Source: Eumeta japonica (Eukaryota > Arthropoda > Insecta > Lepidoptera > Psychidae). Taken from it: DNA of 64,000 bases. Every line of letters begins with the position of its first letter. The stretch's first letter is position 1. The DNA is taken from positions 1 to 64,000 of the forward strand of contig BGZK01001191.1 in the NCBI GenBank assembly GCA_005406025.1. Reading direction: 5' to 3'. The notes under the pieces are model-generated. The model saw only the letters and a list, made by a program, of their open reading frames with translations. It was not told the DNA's origin and made no database searches. This document shows positions 43,481 to 54,832 of this stretch, one piece after another. A program made the position numbers and the translations under genes.

Positions 43481-44934
43481 TTAAAATTCAAACGGTACTG
43501 CTGGTTTATCATACATATATCCCTGGTGTTGCGCAGAAGATGACGTCTGAAGCGAGGGACGACTGTTAGCATAAAATTTGTTCTTGAACGGAGGATAATA
43601 AACCGAAGCCTTAAGTGTCGTCTCATCGTAAATCGGAAATTTCGCTGTAGTGGGAATGTATTTGTTAGGATTTTGACTTTTTGTATGATTGTACGAAAAA
43701 GGTTGAATCATTAGTGAATTGTATTTAACTGGATGTTCGGTTGTCCGAGGATAGGGAACGGGAGGCGTAGTTATCGTCGAGGGGTAGAAAGTTGGAGGTT
43801 TGAAGGTCAATGGAGTGTTAAAAACCGGTGGTAGGTACTCCATTGGACGTTTAGTTATTTTCGTAGAATGGTATTCAGTAGGTTTGGTTGTGGATGGATA
43901 GTGCGGGGTCGAAGATGCGGTAGTTGAGAAGCTACTAAAAAGCGGCAATTTACCCAATGTGGGATACTGATATTTGCTTGAAGTTAATGATTTTTTAAGG
44001 TTAGGTTTTGCCGAGAATTGATAATCCTGATGGAGAGGTTTGATATTCCTTGAAAAGTTATACGACGGGTGTGTCGTTTTTGATGGAAAGAAACGAAATA
44101 TAAACTCGGGTTTTGGTTTGATTGGAGTGATGTGAGTTGAATGTTTCATCCCTGTTGAAATATGTCGAATCGGAATATTTTCTTTGAAGGATGCTTGACT
44201 TTTGTACCCAGAATTGGTCACTTCTGAAGAGTTATAAGATAGAGGTTTGTAATCTGTAAAAACATACTGGTTTTTAGGTTGATTGTACGATTGAGGTTTA
44301 AATATGTTTGAAAAAGAAAGAACTTGGGGTTTCGGGGACAGTGAATTGTAGTCAAACGTTTGTGAGAAATATTCGGAGGGTCTGTCTGATAATAGAGAAT
44401 AATGGTTTGGAGGTCTAGTTGTTGAGTAATCATTGATCGTAAGCCTATTTAACCGGTCAGAGGGTAAAATAGGTGGCTCGATTATCGACGACGGGGGCCG
44501 AATCGGTAAGTTATTTGCCCATGATGGAATGGAAAAGGGCGTACCGGTCGCATCATACAGAAATGGTTTTGCGGGAATGGGATAGTGGTATCCGGCGGGT
44601 TCATTGATATAATTTTTTTCGCTAGACACTTCGGAGGGCTGAGTTGATGTTGTTGGTTTTTGAGTTGACGTCGTAAATGGATATGTAAATGGAATTCTTT
44701 GAGTTGCATATGTGTAACCCAAAACCGGCGCTGTTTGAGCGTCAACTTGCGGAGTTGCCGATGTAATCGCATTGGGATTGGCCGGCGGAAGGTAAGAAAG
44801 AGCTTGAGGAGGCCGTCGAGGTTGATCTATCGATGAAAAGCCTCCACTGCTTCCTATGTGAGCTGGCATCACACAATTTTTTCCGTTAATCAACATTTCG
44901 TCTTTGCCGCAACCAGATCCTGATGCTATGTCGC
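43481..44934 (-). CDS. Gene A exon 3: long Pro/Thr/Tyr-rich domain
   Basis: The last exon of a 653-residue secreted protein (residues 170-653). The acceptor ATTTTCAG joins C|GC (Arg170). A cysteine pair (Cys178, Cys190, in GCGKDEMLINGKNC) comes first. Then a long region of Pro, Thr, Ser and Tyr follows, with recurring words such as TTRPPNHYS, STTKPTEY and TKRPMEYLP. GYxYxxPxxPF motifs occur near residues 242 (GYTYATQRIPF) and 284 (GYHYPIPAKPF) and at the C terminus (GYMYDKPAVPFEF). The layout matches gene B exon 3. The composition suggests an extensible, possibly glycosylated or tyrosine cross-linked matrix component such as those of cuticle or tracheal linings; that role is inference. Confidence 0.87.
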
Positions 44935-46035
44935 CTGAAAATTATATACAAATTTTTAGTTGATTATATATATATTTTCAACTATTTATTTAACAATTCG
45001 AAAGGTAAGTATTTAAAAACATTTGAAAAAAATGTTATCTAGTTTTGATACTAAAATTTGTAATATGTGAAACGACTTCAATTTGAAAATAATGATTAAA
45101 ATTTTTATATGTTATAAAAATTGCATTTTCGTCGGTCAAATTGCTATTGAGTAATCAATCACAAAAATAAAATTTATAAAATACGAAATGTTTTTGTCTG
45201 ATAATTTTTGAAATAATTTACCGTTGAATTTCAAAAAACAAATTTGTTCTATTGAAACTATTGTACATCAAGTGCCGGAAAGCCCATTTAAGTCAATTAA
45301 TTCAATAGAGAGAATAGAGAGATGTCGTTGGTGAGATATAAAAAGGGTTTTTTCCAAAAATAAGATGGAAGCGTAATATTCTATTAAAACTTATCCTTCT
45401 TCTCTTTAAGCTCTAAAATGTAGTTTTATGTAAGCGTTATATAAATGTTTTATGTAATATTATGTAACGTTGTATGTAACTTTATGTAAATTTTAACGCT
45501 TTTATTGTTGATTGGGACAAAATAGTAAATATGGAACAATACGAGGCACAAGAATAGCGTCTAAGGAACAATAACGTCTGTTTTTGTAAATAATTTTGAC
45601 ATAGTAAAATTTTTGGTAAACTTGAGTTATGTACAAAAATGTGTGAAATTACTATTTTTTAAGCTGAATTTAAATTGATGACTTAAACTGAATTGTAAGG
45701 ATCATGTTCATGTAAGGGTCATTTCATTGCCAAGAAGAATAAAATCACAAAATATTAGATTTCATAAAATAATTTTTCATAGAATAGGAAAACGCAACTT
45801 AATATATATTCCAAATATGTTTCCTTGCACATGATATTCAAAAACTGTCAACTGTATTTTCGTTTATTTCTGTTATAGTTTAGGTATTTCATATTGCAGC
45901 ACTTCAACATAATTAGTTCCGATTTTGTTTATGTTAACCTTGCAAATTAATATTTTCTATTGTTATTAGAAAATAATTTGTTCAAATGTTGAATTGTAAT
46001 TATTAAATTGTACTTGGTTACAAAAACATACTAAC
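44935..46035. other. Gene A intron 2 (1.1 kb)
   Basis: AT-rich intron with nothing further recognised. GTTAGT at its 5' end (minus strand), CAG at its 3' end. Confidence 0.7.
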
Positions 46036-46187
46036 GCCGTCGCCCCGACCGCCGCGGCGACCTTTCGCGGGCGTTCGTAGTCCGCTTCTCACGAATCCTA
46101 GGATATTTTTTTCTTTTTACACGATTGCTCCAAAAGGTTACGAATTTCTTACGTAATGTTACGAATTTTTCTGATGTCTTTCTTCCC
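46036..46187 (-). CDS. Gene A exon 2: basic exon
   Basis: A 152-nt exon between TGTATTTTAG and CGGC|GTTAGT. It completes Gly119, reads GRKTSEKFVTLRKKFVTFWS, NRVKRKKYPRIREKRTTNAR and ERSPRRSGRR, and starts Arg170. It has a very high positive charge, with KRKK and RR clusters where a convertase could cut or polyanions could bind. The last 20 residues align with gene B exon 2 (RSGRRR against RSGQRR). It uses the same off-consensus GTTAGT donor and the same phases. GC content is high at its 3' side (46036-46080), unlike the flanks. Confidence 0.78.
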
Positions 46188-46645
46188 CTAAAATACATAG
46201 AATATTAAAGGCAATTGCGTTTTCACGACGATTGTTAGAAAATAATAAATGATTTCATTTTTACAAGCTAAAAATAATTTTTATTGCAAAGATTTACTAC
46301 TAGTATTATAAAATGTAAGAAATTAAATATTTTCTATTATTTAACGACAATAATTATGAAACAAACAATTCCTTAAATTGCATGTCTGGACTACGAACAA
46401 TTAATAAATTTTTAAATTGTGAGCTTGGAATACGAAAATTGAAATATTTAAGTAGAATTTAATTATGATGAACATTCTAAATTCAATACACATATTATTA
46501 TGAATTATAAAAATAAAATAGAAGGGTTTAATTATTATAGTATTAGAAATTATTAATATGGAAGTTAAGAAATGGAATGATAATGCAAGGAGAATTAAAG
46601 GACGGGAGACGAAAAAATTGAAGGGTTACAAGTAGAAGTTACTCC

Positions 46646-46743
46646 ATTTATTTTAGAATATTATCCGTCTCTTTTATATCTAATAAGATATAAAAGAGAC
46701 GGATAGTATTCTGAAATAAGTTAGGACTGAATACAGTCCTAAC
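46646..46743. repeat. Double hairpin: 36-bp and 10-bp inverted repeats
   Basis: 46646-46681 and 46686-46721 pair with only three mismatches over the loop AATA. Immediately after, GTTAGGACTG at 46720-46729 pairs perfectly with CAGTCCTAAC at 46734-46743, also over the loop AATA. It lies in gene A intron 1. It could be a small palindromic element or a compound fold-back mutation. Confidence 0.92.
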
Positions 46744-46878
46744 CCATTTTAATTAATTAGAAAAGAGATGTCGCGAGGTATCGCTTTGAAGCGATATATT
46801 GTAGATTATATAGATAACTTGAAATTGAAATGTATTAGACGTCATTATTTAATATTCGTAGATACAAATGTTAATTAC

Positions 46879-47234
46879 CCATACAGCGGCAGGCCATGTA
46901 CTTCCGCTCCCACAGATCTCCGTTCCGATGTATTATCGTGTGCCTCCGCTGTAAATAGTCTGTAACATGTTGTGTTGTTATAGTTTCTGCTGCTCAGTAC
47001 GGCCGATCTGTTCGAAGTCTTGAAGCTCACGTCTGTATGTGAAAATGTAAGAACGGTCGAATTCTTTTTGACGTTTTTCTTGAAAGGAAATAAATGGACG
47101 TATAGCTCTTGTGCAATCCATGGATTTGTTTTTCCGGTTTCTTTTGCGTTAGGATAGAACAATGAGTATTGTAGAGACGAATATATTGCAATAACGCATA
47201 TTAAAGACACGAAAATCGCGACGCGCACCGCCAT
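46879..47234 (-). CDS. Gene A exon 1: signal peptide exon
   Basis: ATG at 47234 opens MAVRVAIFVSLICVIAIYSS, a clear signal peptide. The mature part is polar with lysines (FKKNVKKNS) and several N-X-S/T sites (NST, NRS, NTT, NTS), so glycosylation is plausible. No known domain. The exon ends TATGG|GTAATT, leaving two bases of Gly119, the same phase as gene B exon 1. It lies 4.8 kb upstream of gene B in head-to-tail order. Together with exons 2 and 3 it makes a complete open frame of 1,962 nt including the stop. Confidence 0.82.
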
Positions 47235-47268
47235 GTGGCCAAAAGTTTTGTGACATAATTCGGAAGAG

Positions 47269-47281
47269 ATATTTGTATAAA
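47269..47281 (-). promoter_or_regulatory. Motif shared upstream of genes A and B
   Basis: The same 13-mer TTTATACAAATAT as at 42089-42101, here 35 nt upstream of the gene A ATG. The flanking text (TATCTCTTCC against TATTCTTTTC, and TGTCACAAAA further on) is also similar, so it may be an ancestral duplicated segment as much as a functional site. Confidence 0.4.
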
Positions 47282-47564
47282 TTGCAAATGTTCGCCTTGA
47301 CCGACTTCATTCTTGTGATTTGCCATTTGACGATATTTCATTGTAGAGGTCACTGTCCTATAACAAAGCATATGAACTTTGAACTTTTTAAGCAAATTTT
47401 ATGTATGTATATGTTAAAGACTTATACGTTTAACACTTATTCAAGTTTGCTAACTGTGTTGCAGTCAATTTCATAATAAATCATTGCAGGTACAGTAGAA
47501 AAATAATATTAATTTACTTTAAGGTGAAGGAAGAAACTAGATTACAATGCGTTGATCTTTGATT

Positions 47565-47824
47565 TTAAATGCTATTTGTATTTCGTTTTTGTTGTGATTG
47601 AAGGGCTTGGATCACAAGCCTTTCACGCTGGCCAGTTACAACGGCCATCGTCACCAATACGGTTACTGCCACCAGGACCGGTGGCTTAAAGTTGACACAG
47701 AGCGAGTGGTTTGACTGGGCTTTAGTTAAAAACTCATCAGTCAGTTCGCTCATGGTCAGGATTCCGCGCGGTACCTTCTGGTCCGAAGCGGATGGTCTCG
47801 ACCGCTGGGCCTCCATCGTCCGAT
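47565..47824 (-). CDS. Last exon of a small membrane protein
   Basis: On the minus strand an acceptor (TTTGTTATTTCAG) is followed by an open frame to TAA at 47565. The first ATG is 8 nt into the exon (47816) and gives 83 residues. They run MEAQRSRPSASDQKVPRGIL, TMSELTDEFLTKAQSNHSLC, then one membrane segment (PPVLVAVTVLVTMAVVTG), then a basic, glutamine-rich tail (RERLVIQALQSQQKR). The frame is also open across the acceptor, so an upstream coding exon is possible. I could not find it. Codon use is G/C-rich compared with the flanks, which supports a real gene. It lies about 0.6 kb upstream of gene A on the same strand but has no similarity to it. Family not recognised. Confidence 0.55.
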
Positions 47825-48681
47825 CTGAAATAACAAAGATTGCGAGAGGATATACCTTAATAGGGGGGCAATTAAACGCCCGGCATAGCAACAGCGATTC
47901 GCAAACGAAATTCGAACCAGAGATTTGGGTGATAAAAAAGTGTCCCCTTAAATCTTTTGAGCTCGAAGGCGAATAAATATTTGCCTGTATCGTTCTAAAT
48001 ATGGATAGTCGTTTCATTAGAGAAATATCACTTATTGCCATATGTTATTACGAACCAGCGATAGACTTTTTTTTTAAATCAGTCTCAGTGAATGTAAGTC
48101 TACAACGAAATTCAATTCACAAAAAATGTTCTCAATAATTAATAATTTAAAAGCGTGTTGAATCGTTTCATTAGAATCGTCTTATATAAGAATGTTGTAC
48201 ATGAGCCCAATTTATATAAATAATACGTCGTTATTAAGTACGCGGCACCAGAGAGCTATTGGCGATGAAATGTATCGATGAATGAACTCAAAACTCGTTA
48301 ATCTTTCGAAACGAACCTGATCAAATCATAGTCAAAATTATATTCAAAAGCCAATTCTTTAATATTTAACCCACCAAATTCTTATTGGCGATTGTTGTTG
48401 AGAATAAAGTTGGACGATAAAGACAATGATTTAAAAACGACGGACATAAAAATTCAAAAAAAATATTAATAACTAATTAGTGAAAGATAAACACTTCATA
48501 TACGAATTTAATACTTATTTGTTAAGTGTTTAATGTATGTAGAAATTTATTGATTATTATATTTATTATTAATTGTTATATAATTTTGAAGTCGACATTA
48601 AATCAATACAAAAACGTAGATACAAAAATAAGATTTAATAATGTAATAATTTTCGTTATTGATGAGTCGGTATTAGCTAAA
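47825..48681. other. Gene-free stretch
   Basis: Upstream of the small membrane-protein exon; nothing recognised. Confidence 0.4.
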
Positions 48682-48822
48682 GGTACGTCAAACACAGTTT
48701 TCATAATGTGATATGAGATACGCCAGTCACAGTGTTTTCATATTTGATATCTGGTACGCTAGACACAGTTTTCATAATTTGATATCAGGTACGCCAGACA
48801 GAGTTTTCATAATTTGATATCT
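48682..48822 (+). repeat. 35-bp minisatellite, four copies
   Basis: Units begin at 48682, 48717, 48753 and 48788 and read roughly GGTACGCCAGACACAG then TTTTCATAATTTGATATCT. Units 3 and 4 are the most alike; units 1 and 2 are more diverged. Confidence 0.9.
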
Positions 48823-49199
48823 TTTTGATATTAATATTTTACGCTTTGTGACATAGATGCTGATTTCGATTGTATACTATTGATTATTGTGTTCACCGCG
48901 TTCATTATAGTAAATTTTACTTTGTTTTCTTTGCTTTAGCTGCCACCCACTCCAAAAACAACCAAATATTTTAAGAGGATATGACATATGCCACTTAATT
49001 ACATATGTACGTGATCGTTCAAGCCGACAGGTCTACTTTTTCAATGGGAAAGCAGGCCCGATCCTGAATTTTCCGATGGCGCTGATCCCTCTCGGACCCA
49101 CACTTTGATCAGGTCGTTAACCGATTGGTTGATTTCCAAAACCTTCAAACCTTCATATTTTCAGATAATTCACCATAAAGTGAGAAAGCGTTGGTATCA

Positions 49200-49330
49200 T
49201 TAATCTAGCCTACTCCTCCTCTCTTTCTCCACACTTCCGATGCCCCTCCGTTATCCTCCCATCCAAGAGGCCAACAATGTGGCTTCTCTGGGGTTGCGAG
49301 TGACCGTGGGTGGAGGTGACTATTTACTAT
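49200..49330 (+). repeat. Diverged lepidopteran interspersed repeat
   Basis: GTGGCTTCTCTGGGGTTGCG and AGTGACCGTGGGTGGAGGTG belong to the same family as at 26430-26620. A CCATCCAAGAGG lead precedes it, parallel to ATCCTAGAGG there. Confidence 0.55.
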
Positions 49331-49859
49331 CTAATCTCGAGCCTTCTAGTTCATCCCTCGAATGTGCAATAATAGAAAAAAACGGTCAAGAGCATGTCGG
49401 ACGGTGCTTAGTGTAGAGTTCCGAGATACCACAAAGAAATGCACTAGAAATGAAAAAAAAAACTACGTAGTTACACTTTTTTTCATGTTTCCTGCACAGA
49501 ATAGATGTAATCATTTTGGTTGCGATATTTTAAGAATGTTAAAGCATAATTTAAGCATTTACTACAGTCTCAAAATGTAAATATTTATGAAAAAGTGCAC
49601 CAGCAGAAGAGCGTATCTTCATGGAACATACGTCCTTTTGTTAAGAGTCGCAGTTTTCGGGCAATAATTCAAAAACGATCTATCTGATTATGTTCAAAAT
49701 GATTTTCGTCGAAACTATTTATTAAGTGTTACTTTTCAGTTTCTTTTTTTTATATTCTTTGAAAATACTGTAGAAAAATAAAGGGGAACGACAATTTATG
49801 CTACTTTTGGAGCAATTATTTCTTTCAATTGTTTTAAAGTGTTTTTAAAAGAACTGGCG

Positions 49860-50095
49860 AAACATATGCCACAATTTTTTCGATTTATGTTATATGTATG
49901 GAGTGCCCTCCGCCACTCTCAAGAGAATTTTTATTTTCATTATTGAACTACCAAACTAATTAGCAGATTATACTCAAAATTTTATTGTAATACATTTTGT
50001 AGTTTATGAGTAAAATTCCTGTGACATACAAACGGACGGACGGATATGACGAAACCATAAGGGTTACATTTTTACATTTTAGCTCCGGAACCCTG
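49860..50095 (+). repeat. Diverged lepidopteran repeat (ACGGACGGACGG type)
   Basis: CATACAAACGGACGGACGGA, then TATGACGAAACCATAAGGGT, then TTTAGCTCCGGAACCCTGAA form a mutated version of a phrase frequent in moth sequences (ACGGACAGACATGACG, TATAAGGGTTCCGTTTT, GGCTACGGAACCCT). Its class is not clear from one copy. Confidence 0.5.
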
Positions 50096-51624
50096 AAAAG
50101 CTGCTTTAGGTATCTAAGAAAGTACTAGACAGAATTTTATATATCGTTATAGTATACATAATATTAGAATCCATGTATTTCGATAAGTATAAGTTGTTTA
50201 ACTTTATTAAATTATGCTTTCTGAGACCAAACGCTTGAATTACTATAAAAAATAGGGAAAGTGCGGTGCGTATGCCATTAGTATTTTTCCGTAGATTCCT
50301 GATGGATCCCATCTTCAAACTTTGGCTGATACTATAATACATCATCAATTTCACTTCACACCGTATCCTTTGTTGAGAAAGTTGCTAATTTATCTCAATG
50401 AAATCTCACCGCAATCCATGAAATTATTTATCATTAAAATATTTAATTACTCGTCTGTAGTCTTCATCATCAGTTGCTCTTCACTAAATGATGTTTTCCG
50501 AGAGCGAATTTATAAGTTGCTATCCGATATATTCAAATTACTACATGTGTACCTACAATATTGAATGTATTCTGTCGATTTGCAATGAATCCTGTCATAC
50601 AACATCTTAGAATACATTCTTCCAATAAAAATTCTGCAAAATGGTTGACCCTATAGATCAACCCCAAAATTTCGCATTATAATATATATGGATGGGTCTT
50701 TCAGCTCTTTGAGCTATAAATATTGTCGTATGAGTTATTAAGCTATTCGAACTCAAAAATTTGAAAGAAAGTTGACCTTGCAAACCATCCCAGAAATTTC
50801 TTACTACTTTCGAGCTCAAAGCGTGCGGAAATAAAGCAGCAGTAAATTATTGAGTTCATCAGGCTCAAACGTGCATTTCCAAACAGTAACTTTCAAATGT
50901 TATACAAATTTTACAATTTTAACAACGGGAAGTTAAAAATTATTGAAATTGGTTAATAAATAGTGGATCTCAAGTAATAAAATGGCATCGAATCGACTCA
51001 AATGGAATCGGAATATACTTTTTGTTCAAACAGGTTAAAAAATTAGTTAATATCCTAACTAGAAATCTCGAGCAAAGTCAATCCGATCTACATGGAAGAT
51101 AATTGCGGATGTCATTTTGTACGAGATGAGCACAGTCTCCAAACAACTGACAATAGACTGATGGGACGCCGGGCGAGAGCGAAATTATAATTGAAACTCT
51201 GAGAGGGGATGGAAAACGGGACTTATGGTCCTTCGGAATTATTTAATTGCATCATACCCAATGATACGATACTCGAAACATGGGGCAGAGCGTGGCAAGA
51301 GAACACCTTTTTCCGAGCAATCACAGAACTCCTTCCTCTGCAGATCCTCGTTTTGTGTCAAGTGTATAGTAGTTCTTGAGTGTCACCACCAACCGTTTCG
51401 CTCGCAGGTAAGCACACCTACAGCCGACAAGACGAGACGATGTCGGGGAAAACTTCAGCAAGGTAGGTCACATCTCCATGCTTCGGCGTGCTATTACAAA
51501 TGCCTGTGGTATATAAAGCTGCCGATGCGTTTAGCGTATTTGGAAAATTTTTTGGTTTTATCGAAATTTGGCGATGCTACAATCGTTTTAGCGGTGCCAC
51601 AGTACTAACGCTATTACCAATTTC
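50096..51624. other. Gene-free stretch with unassigned GC-richer patch
   Basis: 50096-51130 is AT-rich with nothing recognised. 51170-51480 is GC-richer (GGCAGAGCGTGGCAAGAG, CAGATCCTCGTTTTGTGTC) and resembles the 5' untranslated part of a non-LTR element, but no coding block follows to prove it. Confidence 0.35.
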
Positions 51625-51700
51625 TAAGTTAATAATAATAATAATTCTTTATTTTTCCTCCACAATAGTTTGGAATGCAAAATTACAAAGAATATGTAAT
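51625..51700 (+). repeat. (TAA)n tail-like repeat
   Basis: AATAATAATAATAATTCTTT followed by ATTTTTCCTCCACAATAG is the kind of simple repeat and flank left at LINE 3' ends in Lepidoptera. Confidence 0.4.
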
Positions 51701-52539
51701 ATTAGGAATTACTGTGGGGCACTGGAACCCAAACTTAGTTCAACTTGTGTTATAGGTTTCCAGGCACCCACCCTTGAGCATCACGGTCACATGTTTATTA
51801 TGAATATATAAGGAAAGTAATTTTTAATATGTTTCTTTATTAAATATAATAACGCCACTATCGTAGTCTAAGTATGGAATGATATCACGAAATTATCGTA
51901 TTGCCTTTGCAATGGGATCAATCTTGTATCATATCACTTTTGATGCGAGAAATTGATATGAAACAAGATGTAATATGTAAAAAAAATTAAACACATCATT
52001 GAGATTTCAAGGTTTTAAGTTGGAAAATCATCAGTGGAAAATCATCAATCATCAGCGACATCTCTAATATTTGATTTCTGGAAGAGGTATGGCGAAATAC
52101 TAAAATGAATACGGTGCCGTGCTCATCAGAGAATCAGTTAAAGTTCTTCAAAAATTGGGCGATGAATAAAATCAAATCAGATTGAATATCCTTGTCATAC
52201 TCGTTTCAGAAGTATTGAGAACTCAATTAGGTGTATCCAATTAGATATAGGTACCTTATTAGATAAAATTCATACATAAAAGTTACTCGAAGAATTGATA
52301 GCTTTGCTCGGCAGTTTTCGGGACTTTGCTTATGCATCTTCAAGGTATTAAGATTTGTTGAAATGCTTGCGTGCCTAAAGACAAAAGTCATTGAAAAAGA
52401 TGTTTTAGCACTATAATATATAAGTGCTAGACGTCTTCTCTCGTTATTGGTCTAGTAAACAAATTTAAAATCACTCAACGTCATACAGAAAGTGCTACGC
52501 TCTGAATTTTTCAACCAGACAAATAAATAAGCGACAGGG

Positions 52540-52640
52540 TCTGAATCGTACGTCGTGAAATTTTTAGTGGTCTTGCGTCCAGCAGTAGACATTCGATGGC
52601 TGAGACGAACGATCGATGTTATAGACCGAAGACAATAGTG
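52540..52640 (+). repeat. RTE-like LINE 3' tail fragment
   Basis: GTCTTGCGTCCAGCAGTAGA followed by CATTCGATGGCTGAGACG resembles the 3' coding end of lepidopteran RTE elements (GCGTCCAGCAGTGGAC...GGCTGATGATG). Confidence 0.45.
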
Positions 52641-52863
52641 ATTATCCCCATAAGCTATTACATAATTTAATTAAAAAAAGCATGTCTTTCACTCGTTCAC
52701 CCCGTTTTTATACACATTGAATACTAAAAACCAAAAATTAAGCACGTCTATCGCTTTATCACCGCCTTACAACTTTGTTGTGCATCGAGCTTTGGCGCGT
52801 TTGTCGCGTAAGTCTGAGAGATACAGAACTAACCAATGCGTACTTAAGAATGTAAAATATATA

Positions 52864-53177
52864 TGTAAAGAAAACTATAATTTTCTTTCAAGTGTCATCG
52901 TGATAGATCGCGACACGGATATTTATTATGTCATGAACCGTAATTGTGATTTTGGAATCGACATTGTGATTAATAACATTAAATGTCGTTTCTTTTTTTT
53001 TACAGGTAAAGTTTTTGTTATTGTCGATTATTACGGTCTATGCATGTGAATCTAACGTCTATGTATGTGAACTCTATGTAACCTAATAGAATAAATCTTT
53101 TCTTACAGAGAAACTCAGTTGTGTTTTGATCACTAAACGGTGTCGTCCATATCACCACGAATAGAAAATAATATCTT
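52864..53177 (+). repeat. 5' LTR of gypsy element
   Basis: Starts TGTAAAGAAAACTATAATTT and ends near AATAATATCTT. It carries AATAAATCTTTTC (poly(A) region) near 53090. Compared with the 3' LTR it has about ten substitutions and an extra ~20 nt near 53050-53070, where TGTATGTGAACTC is preceded by a partial duplicate. Confidence 0.9.
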
Positions 53178-53211
53178 ATAAAACGACATTCATTGTTACA
53201 AAATAGAAAAG

Positions 53212-53535
53212 TTGAAATTTACGTTTCAATTAAAATCAACAGTAGACGGAAAGTCTAACTATATTGTCATAACCACGATTGCGACACAAGATGACAAAGT
53301 TTTCCTGATTCCGGAAGAATATCAAGCAATATCATTGCATCACAAACATATACAAACCTCTAAAGCTTACAGTACAGTGAGAAATACATTGAAAAAAAGA
53401 CGTCAAAGTAGAAGCGTATGGATAAAAATGACAGAAGATACATTAAAATCATACTGTGATGAGGATGGAAATATAATTTTTTCAGGACCAATTTCTCAAG
53501 TAAATTATACAAGTAGAGTCCGTCATTCCCAATAG
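53212..53535 (+). pseudogene. Leading open frame of gypsy element
   Basis: A 108-codon open frame between the 5' LTR and gag, without ATG at its start. It contains KSTVDGKSNYIVITTIATQD, FLIPEEYQAISLHH and KSYCDEDGNIIFSGPISQV. It may be the N-terminal part of gag, separated from the rest by a stop at 53536-53538 and a frame change. I do not recognise a domain. Confidence 0.55.
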
Positions 53536-53611
53536 AAAGAATTTGGAAGATCCCATAGTCAAAATATAAGAAAAGTTAATTGAAATTCAACAAAACAAAG
53601 AAAAACAAACT

Positions 53612-54250
53612 ATGAAGAAGTTAGCCGACAGGTTTGTGATTGAAAAATTTGATGGAAAAAATATGAATGTATATAACTGGATGGAAACATTTGAAGAGGA
53701 ATGTGCGAGGTTTGATATAGTAAAAGAAGAAGAGAAAATTGAAATTTTCAGGTTATTTCTTGATAAATCCTGCATTGACTGGTACTCTTCCATGATGATC
53801 AAGCATGGCTTACAATCGGAGTGGTATGAGTGGAAATCAAGCTTTTTGCAAACATATGCCAATAAAAGCTGGACTACTATCAAGTATGCTGTGTTTTTCA
53901 AGTATCAAGCAGGATCATTACTAGAATACGCAATCAAAAAAGAAAAAGTTCTATTAGAAGTAAGAAAGACAATTGATCAGGGGACGCGCATCGATATAAT
54001 TGCTGCCGGCTTACCAGATTTTGTAACAGAGAGAATCAACAAGGAGGAAATTGTACAAATAAAAGACTTATTTAACGAACTTGGCAAGTTAGAACATCTG
54101 GTTTTGAAGAAGAAATTCAACAAAAAGAAGGACGATGCTAAGCAAATAAAAGAAAAGTGCAGCATTTGTGAAAATTTACAAAAAGTTGTACGCTATCATT
54201 CAGAAGATTCCTGCTGGTTCAAAACAAAAGTGATGGAAAGAAAAAAATAA
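53612..54250 (+). pseudogene. Gypsy gag region
   Basis: A 212-codon frame with the capsid-like FDGKNMNVYNWMETFEEECA, FRLFLDKSCIDWYSSMM and SEWYEWKSSFLQTYANKSW. It ends with a zinc knuckle of C-X2-C-X9-H-X4-C type (CSICENLQ ... YHSEDSC). Gag would package the element RNA. It is split from its upstream part and from protease by stops. Confidence 0.85.
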
Positions 54251-54322
54251 TAAACAAATAAAACTCATTAACAATTCAGAATTGGAATGTGAAGTATAGT
54301 GTGAAGACCCAAAAAACTAATA

Positions 54323-54550
54323 GTGCCGCCATTCATTAAAGTAAAATTAGTATTGAACAAAAATGTTGAAGTATTTGGAATCTATGACTCAGAATCTAAT
54401 ATGTCATTGATAAATTCAAGATTATTGAAGATAAAAAATAAAGAATTGAGCTACTCTAGCAATACTAATTTGAAAGCAATTAATGGCGTTAAAAAGGCAA
54501 ACGGCATGATAACACTCGAAATTTCCATATTTATTGTGGAAAAAAAATGA
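54323..54550 (+). pseudogene. Gypsy protease region
   Basis: A 75-codon frame with FGIYDSESNMSLINSRLL at the place of the aspartic protease active site. The family has D-S/T-G, whereas here the glycine is glutamate (DSE), so the active site looks lost as well as the frame being interrupted at 54548. Confidence 0.75.
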
Positions 54551-54832
54551 ATGTATTTGTAATAGACCAAGACAATTTTTATTACGATTTTTTAATCGGA
54601 TTGGATTGTATAAAGGAGTTTTTCTTAACTCAAAATGAAAACTTAGAAGTCAGTTAGAAAGTTACTATACTAAAAAGTGAAGTAGTTTCTAAAGAAACAA
54701 ATAAATCGGATATTGCAATTTCTAAGGAAATTAAATCTGATAATTTAATAAACTTCAACAAAAACTTCAGAGAAGAAAATTTCAAAGTTTGGATAAATCA
54801 TCTAGACTATCAATGTATTTGATAACTTAATA

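Noticed and set aside
44218..44772. Other minus-strand frames across gene A exon 3
   Set aside because: Alternative frames of a low-complexity exon; no splice support.
51225..51811. Two overlapping plus-strand frames of over 100 codons
   Set aside because: They lie in what looks like the untranslated part of a repeat and have no conserved-looking content.
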